Positions 60,091 to 64,000 of a stretch of 64,000 nt of DNA are shown here, piece by piece; the stretch's first letter is position 1; every line of letters begins with the position of its first letter. The DNA is taken from assembly GCF_030419005.1 (NCBI RefSeq), contig NZ_CP106951.1, positions 4,402,001-4,466,000 on the forward strand, given 5' to 3'. A program made the translations under genes and the position numbers. Source of the stretch: Eleftheria terrae (GTDB taxonomy: Bacteria; Pseudomonadota; Gammaproteobacteria; Burkholderiales; Burkholderiaceae_C). The notes beneath the pieces are model-generated. The model was not told the DNA's origin, made no database searches, and worked only from the letters and a program-made list of their open reading frames with translations.

Positions 60091-60579
60091 ATGGCCGATC
60101 AAGAATCCAACCCCGTGTTCCAGATCCAGCGCATCTACACCAAGGACCTGTCGCTCGAGCAGCCGAACTCGCCGCAGATCCTGCTGGAGCAGGAGCAGCC
60201 GCAGGTCGACATCAACCTGGGCCTGGAAGCCCAGCCGGTGGCCGACGGCATCTATGAAGTCGCGGTGGTGGCCACCGTGCACACGAAGCTGAAGGACAAG
60301 ACGCTGTTCCTGGTCGAGGCCAAGCAGGCCGGCATCTTCGAGATCCGCCACATCCCCGAAGAACAGCTGAGCCCGATCATCGGCATCGCCTGCCCGCAGA
60401 TCGTCTACCCCTACCTGCGCGCCGTGGTGGCCGACCTGATCAGCCGTGCCGGCTTCCCGCCGGTGCACCTGGCCGAAGTGAACTTCCAGGCCATGTTCGA
60501 GGCCCAGCAGCAGCAACAGGCGCAAGCCCAGGCGGCCGCAGCCAACGGTGGCGGCGCGCCCACCATCGCCAAGGCCTGA
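60091..60579 (+). CDS. secB: Protein-export chaperone SecB
   Basis: Tetrameric chaperone that keeps preproteins unfolded and hands them to SecA. 162 residues. [32 protein letters not shown] and [26 protein letters not shown] are the family blocks. C-terminal tail Gln/Ala-rich ([12 protein letters not shown]). Start ATG 60091 has GAGGA at 60074-60078. Confidence 0.96.
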   Translation: MADQESNPVFQIQRIYTKDLSLEQPNSPQILLEQEQPQVDINLGLEAQPVADGIYEVAVVATVHTKLKDKTLFLVEAKQAGIFEIRHIPEEQLSPIIGIACPQIVYPYLRAVVADLISRAGFPPVHLAEVNFQAMFEAQQQQQAQAQAAAANGGGAPTIAKA

Positions 60580-60595
60580 TCGCCCGACGCCCCCG

Positions 60596-61576
60596 ATGAA
60601 CCTCACTGTTCTGGGGGCCGGTGCCTGGGGCACGGCGCTGGCCATCAGCGCGGCGCCCCGCCACCCGACCCTGCTGTGGGCCCGCGATGCGGCCCAGGCG
60701 TGGCAGATGCAGGCCGAGCGCCGCAACAGCCGCTACCTCCCTGAAGTTGAGTTGCCCGAGGCACTGCAGGTCGAAGCCGACCTGCAGGCCGCGCTTCGCC
60801 ATGCCGAAGGGGGCCTGCTGGTGGTCGCCACGCCGATGGCCGCCTTGCGCAGCACGCTGGCGGTGCTGCCAGCCGAGGCGCATGTGTGGTGGCTGTGCAA
60901 GGGCTTCGAGGCTGGCACCGGCCAGCTCGGCCATGAAGTGGCCCGGGAGGTGCGGCCGCGGGCCCACGCCGGTGTGCTGTCGGGCCCCAGCTTCGCGCTG
61001 GAAGTGGCACGCGGGCAGCCGACCGCGCTGGTGGCCGCCAGCGCCGACGAAGGCCTGCGCGAGCGCGCGGTGGAGGTCTTCCACAGCGACGCGCTGCGCA
61101 TCTACACCAGTGCCGACCCGGTCGGCGTGGAGGTGGGGGGCGCGGTGAAGAACGTGCTCGCGATCGCCACTGGCATTGCCGACGGCATGAACGCCGGGCT
61201 CAACGCCCGCGCCGCGCTGATCACCCGCGGGCTGGCCGAGATCACCCGGCTGGGGCTGGCGCTGGACGCGCGTGCCGAGACCTTCATGGGCCTGAGCGGC
61301 CTGGGCGACCTGGTGTTGACCGCCACCGGCGAGCTCTCGCGCAACCGGCAGGTGGGGCTGCGGCTGGCCCGCGGCCAGGCGCTGCCGCAGATCCTGCAGG
61401 AGCTGGGGCATGTGGCCGAGGGCGTCTACAGCGCCTCGACCGTGCTGCGGCGGGCCCGGGCCTGTGGTGTCGAGATGCCCATCACCGAGGCGGTGGTGCA
61501 GGTGATCGACGGCAGCCTGACACCGCCGCAGGCCCTCGAACAACTCATGGGCCGGGGCGCACGCCCGGAGTGGTGA
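60596..61576 (+). CDS. gpsA: Glycerol-3-phosphate dehydrogenase [NAD(P)+]
   Basis: Reduces dihydroxyacetone phosphate for phospholipid synthesis. 326 residues from [17 protein letters not shown] (dinucleotide fold GAGAWG). [31 protein letters not shown] (catalytic Lys) and [13 protein letters not shown] are conserved. The upstream codon at 60548 lies inside secB and is rejected. 16 bases after secB. Confidence 0.95.
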   Translation: MNLTVLGAGAWGTALAISAAPRHPTLLWARDAAQAWQMQAERRNSRYLPEVELPEALQVEADLQAALRHAEGGLLVVATPMAALRSTLAVLPAEAHVWWLCKGFEAGTGQLGHEVAREVRPRAHAGVLSGPSFALEVARGQPTALVAASADEGLRERAVEVFHSDALRIYTSADPVGVEVGGAVKNVLAIATGIADGMNAGLNARAALITRGLAEITRLGLALDARAETFMGLSGLGDLVLTATGELSRNRQVGLRLARGQALPQILQELGHVAEGVYSASTVLRRARACGVEMPITEAVVQVIDGSLTPPQALEQLMGRGARPEW

Positions 61577-61615
61577 GCCCTGCAGCGGTCGGCCCGGTCT
61601 TCACCTCCTCCTGCC

Positions 61616-62590
61616 ATGCAACGTCGCCAGATCCTTCACGCCCTTGCCGCCGGGTCCGCGGCCATGACCCTGCCGGCGCAGGCCGAGCCTGCCTGGCCGG
61701 CCCGGGCATTGCGCCTGGTGGTGCCGTTCCCGGCCGGCAGTTCGCCCGACCTCGTCGCCCGCGTCATCGCCGAGCCGCTGGCCGCAGCGCTTGGCCAGCC
61801 GGTGGTGGTGGAGAACCGCGCCGGTGCCGGCGGCAACATCGGTACCGGCCTGGTGGCCAAGGCGGCGCCGGACGGTCACACGCTGCTCTTCACGATCCAG
61901 GGCCCGCTCGTCACGGCCCCGCTGCTGAACCGCCAGCTGCCCTACGACCCGGTGCGCGAGCTGGCGCCGGTGAGCCTGGTGGCCACCAGCCCCAATGTGC
62001 TGGTGGTCTCGCCCCAGCTGGGTGCGGCGAGCCTGGCTGATTTCGTGCGCATTGCCCGTGCCCGGCGCGGTGCGCTCAACTACGGTTCGGTGGGCAACGG
62101 CAGCGCGTCGCACCTGGCGATGGAGTCGTTCAAGGCGCGTGCCGGGCTGGCGCTCGCGCATGTGCCGTTCCAGGGCTTTCCGCAGATCGTCAACGCGATG
62201 CTGGCCGGGGAGGTGCAGGCCGCCTTCATGGTGCCCGGCATCGCGATGGGGCAGGTGCGTGCCGGCAAGCTCACCGCATTGGGCGTGACGACGCTCGGCC
62301 GCAGCAGCGCGCTGCCGGAGCTGCCCACCTTCGTCGAGCTGGGCTATCCCGGCTTCGAGGCAGTGTCCTGGCAGGCCGTGCTGGCGCCGGCCGGCACGCC
62401 GGGGCCCATCGTCCAGCGGCTGAGCGCCGAGCTGGTGCGCATCATCAAGAGCCCCGAGGTGCGCAGCAGGATGCTGGCGCAGTACTTCAGCGCCGCTGGC
62501 ACCGCGCCCGAGGCACTGGCCCAGTTGATGAAAACCGAGCGGGAGCGTTGGGCGCGGGTGATCCAGGCGGCCGGCGTCAAGCCGGAGTGA
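61616..62590 (+). CDS. Bug/TctC-family periplasmic binding protein
   Basis: 324-residue tripartite tricarboxylate transporter receptor. Signal peptide about MQRRQILHALAAGSAAMTLPAQA; the mature part starts with LRLVVPFPAGSSPDLVARVI and VVVENRAGAGGNIGTGLVAKAAPDG, the Bug hallmarks, with LNYGSVGNGSASHLAME later. It binds small carboxylates or similar ligands; ligand unknown. No tctA/tctB membrane genes accompany it, common for this expanded family in Burkholderiales. Confidence 0.93.
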   Translation: MQRRQILHALAAGSAAMTLPAQAEPAWPARALRLVVPFPAGSSPDLVARVIAEPLAAALGQPVVVENRAGAGGNIGTGLVAKAAPDGHTLLFTIQGPLVTAPLLNRQLPYDPVRELAPVSLVATSPNVLVVSPQLGAASLADFVRIARARRGALNYGSVGNGSASHLAMESFKARAGLALAHVPFQGFPQIVNAMLAGEVQAAFMVPGIAMGQVRAGKLTALGVTTLGRSSALPELPTFVELGYPGFEAVSWQAVLAPAGTPGPIVQRLSAELVRIIKSPEVRSRMLAQYFSAAGTAPEALAQLMKTERERWARVIQAAGVKPE

Positions 62591-62650
62591 GCGCCTTCGC
62601 GGGCGGTCCCGGCGTCGCCGGGGCGCCTGCAGGCCGCCCCGTCGTGCGCT

Positions 62651-63121
62651 TCACGCACCCCCGAGGTAGCCGTTCTGTCGCCACGCCTCGAAGACCGCCA
62701 CCGCCACCGTGTTCGACAGGTTCAGGCTGCGCTGCCCCGGCCGCATCGGCAGCCGCACGCGCTGCGCCTCGGGAAAGCTGTCGCGCAGGGCCGGTGCCAG
62801 GCCGCGCGTTTCGGCACCGAAGACCAGCCAGTCGCCCGGCTGCCAGCGCACCTCCGCGAAGGGCCGGCTGCCGCGGGTGGTGAAGGCGAAGCAGCGCTGC
62901 GGGTCGGGCGCCTCGGCCTGCAGGAAGGCGGCCCAGTCGGCATGACGCTTCACGTCGGCATATTCGTGGTAATCGAGGCCGGCGCGGCGCATCAGGCGGT
63001 CTTCCATCGAGAAGCCGAGCGGCTCGACCAAATGCAGCTCGCAGCCGGTGTTGGCGGCGAGCCGGATCACGTTGCCGGTGTTGGGCGGGATTTCGGGTTC
63101 GACAAGGACGATGCGAAACAT
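62651..63121 (-). CDS. trmL: tRNA (cytidine(34)-2'-O)-methyltransferase
   Basis: SPOUT enzyme methylating the wobble base of leucine tRNAs. 156 residues. MFRIVLVEPEIPPNTGNVIRL start, FGAETRGLAP and the knot motif RSLNLSNTVAVAVFEAWRQ are diagnostic. ATG 63121 is preferred because a minus-strand AATAAT lies 7 bases upstream; the ATG at 63130 falls within that element. Confidence 0.94.
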   Translation of the reverse strand: MFRIVLVEPEIPPNTGNVIRLAANTGCELHLVEPLGFSMEDRLMRRAGLDYHEYADVKRHADWAAFLQAEAPDPQRCFAFTTRGSRPFAEVRWQPGDWLVFGAETRGLAPALRDSFPEAQRVRLPMRPGQRSLNLSNTVAVAVFEAWRQNGYLGGA

Positions 63122-63128
63122 CGGCGCC

Positions 63129-63134
63129 ATTATT
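63129..63134 (-). promoter_or_regulatory. -10-like element of trmL, probable leaderless start
   Basis: Minus-strand AATAAT, 7 bases before the trmL ATG, no Shine-Dalgarno in between. Confidence 0.45.
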
Positions 63135-63163
63135 GGCGATGTGCGCCGTGCGGCCGCCGCCGC

Positions 63164-63892
63164 TCAGTGCACCGGCGTGCGTGTCAGCACCCACAGCTGC
63201 ACGCTGGCGGCGCCGGCGGCCTTCAGCGCGCGTGCCAGCTCGGCGCCGGTGGCCCCGGTGGTCATCACGTCGTCCACCACGGCGACATGGCGGCCGGCAA
63301 GCAGGGCAGCTTCATGGCTGGCCACCCGAAAGGCACCACGCACGTTCGCCGCACGGCGCGCCGGCGGCAAGCCGAGCTGGGGCAGCGTGTCATGCTGGCG
63401 CTGCAACAGGGTGGCGCAGGCACGCACGCCAAGCCGGGGTGACAGCCAGCGTGCCAGCTCCCAGGCCTGGTTGTAGCCACGCTCTGCCAGCCGCCGGCGG
63501 GACAAGGGCACTGGCAACAGCAGCTGCGGCGTCGGCCGCGCGTGGTCGGCGCCTGCGGCCAGCGCATCGAGCAAGCAGGCGCCCAGCGGCGCAACCAGGT
63601 CGAGTGCGGATTCGAACTTCAGGCGCGCCACCAGGCGGTGCCATGGATAGGCATGATCGAGCGCCGCCACCGCATGGTCGAAGGCCGGTGGCCGCTGCAG
63701 GCAAGTGCCGCAGATGCCGGTCGTGGCGCCGGCCGGCAAGGCCAGTGCGCAGCGCTTGCACCGGGGCCGTCGCGTTGCATGCTGCAGCAGGCAGTCGCGG
63801 CAGACCCTTTGCATCTGCCAAGCATGGCAGACCGCGCACAGGCTGGGCAGGCCGGCGAGCAGGCGGGCGGGGCGCAACAGGCGCGAAAGCAT
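63164..63892 (-). CDS. ComF-family phosphoribosyltransferase-like protein
   Basis: 242 residues. N-terminal double zinc-finger (LCAVCHAWQMQRVCRDCLL ... CKRCALAL ... ICGTCLQRP) and a C-terminal PRTase domain with VAVVDDVMTTGATGAELARAL. In naturally competent bacteria ComF aids DNA uptake; elsewhere its role is unclear. Start 63892 fits a -10-like element 7 bases upstream; 63916 is an alternative. It is 22 bases from the ATG of the divergent gene. Confidence 0.9.
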   Translation of the reverse strand: MLSRLLRPARLLAGLPSLCAVCHAWQMQRVCRDCLLQHATRRPRCKRCALALPAGATTGICGTCLQRPPAFDHAVAALDHAYPWHRLVARLKFESALDLVAPLGACLLDALAAGADHARPTPQLLLPVPLSRRRLAERGYNQAWELARWLSPRLGVRACATLLQRQHDTLPQLGLPPARRAANVRGAFRVASHEAALLAGRHVAVVDDVMTTGATGAELARALKAAGAASVQLWVLTRTPVH

Positions 63893-63899
63893 GGGGCTC

Positions 63900-63907
63900 A
63901 ATATACT
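63900..63907. promoter_or_regulatory. Shared -10 region of comF-like and divergent gene
   Basis: AATATACT: minus-strand TATATT (63900-63905) ends 7 bases before the comF ATG; plus-strand TATACT (63902-63907) ends 7 bases before ATG 63915. Both transcripts would be leaderless. Confidence 0.5.
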
Positions 63908-63914
63908 GCGCCCC

Positions 63915-64000
63915 ATGCCCGCCACGCCGTCCGCTCCCTTGCTTCTCGATGCCGCGGCACTGCAGGCCTGGCGCCGCCGTGCCGCCACCACCGCTCCCTG
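63915..64000 (+). CDS. Probable BioC-like methyltransferase, 3' truncated by window edge
   Basis: Only 28 codons are seen: MPATPSAPLLLDAAALQAW then RRRAATTAP. The LLLDAAALQAWRRRAA pattern resembles the N-terminus of malonyl-ACP O-methyltransferase-like proteins encoded divergently from comF in Burkholderiales. No catalytic motif is visible, so the call is mainly from position and a short similarity. Confidence 0.5.
   Translation, partial: MPATPSAPLLLDAAALQAWRRRAATTAP

Noticed and set aside
61616..62590. Complete tripartite tricarboxylate transporter
   Set aside because: Only the binding protein is present; no tctA or tctB-like membrane gene lies on either side.
62591..62650. Stem GGGGCG...CGCCCC between the Bug-type gene and trmL as a terminator
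   Set aside because: Short arms, GC-only and no U-run on either strand; not supported as a terminator.

Overview
The window reads as an ordinary stretch of chromosome from a high-GC (roughly 68-72% by eye) member of the Burkholderiales, most like the Rubrivivax/Leptothrix/Roseateles/Caldimonas group. This rests on gene order and protein style: rubredoxin next to pilGHIJ-chpA with thiD-hemL divergent; pyrR-pyrB-pyrC' with a non-catalytic dihydroorotase; a lysine/alanine-rich histone H1-like protein; a PP0621-type gene before pilS-pilR; and the accB-accC-prmA-DUF3426-pfkB string. I saw no transposase, integrase, phage gene, CRISPR array, tRNA or rRNA.

Layout. 1-2572: end of prs, then rplY, pth and a small exported protein. 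2586-4053 (minus): ferredoxin, coaD, rsmD, facing ftsY (4172-5584). 5763-7934 (minus): DUF2726 protein and ffh, so both halves of the SRP targeting GTPase pair lie close together. 7984-13235 (plus): ypjD-like gene, PP0621-like gene, pilS-pilR, ampD. 13683-18040: class Ia ribonucleotide reductase nrdA and nrdB, each with its own visible promoter and paired NrdR-like boxes before nrdA. 18248-19159: H1-like protein and a DUF167 protein. 19392-31525: a long minus-strand block (pfkB-type kinase, DUF3426, prmA, accC, accB, aroQ, TlpA-like, an unassigned gene, mtgA, aroE, tonB-like, RNase II-like, yqiA-like). 31738-34401: a lipoprotein metalloprotease. 34531-37895: mpl and a GH1 glycosidase, divergent around a 587-bp gap that holds two abutting hexanucleotide repeat arrays and a LacI-type operator.

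37976-40175 (minus): hemL and thiD. 40311-52074 (plus): rubredoxin, the Pil-Chp chemosensory operon with a 2178-residue CheA hybrid, and a diguanylate cyclase. With pilS-pilR, this window therefore carries two signalling systems that bear on type IV pili. 52129-53616 (minus): photolyase. 53731-58301 (plus): yqgE-ruvX-pyrR-pyrB-pyrC'-plsC, tightly packed with 4-base overlaps at the start. 58359-59102 (minus): gpmA. 59228-62590 (plus): rhodanese, grxC, secB, gpsA, and a Bug/TctC binding protein. 62651-63892 (minus): trmL and comF. 63915-64000: start of a probable BioC-like methyltransferase, cut by the window edge.

No single cassette stands out as a new system. The more unusual signals are regulatory: several start codons sit 6-8 bases after a -10-like hexamer with no usable ribosome binding site (probable leaderless mRNAs), a 22-bp divergent pair shares one 8-base -10 region, NrdR boxes and promoter can be read base by base, and a perfect cre-like palindrome sits on the GH1 promoter beside the repeat arrays.
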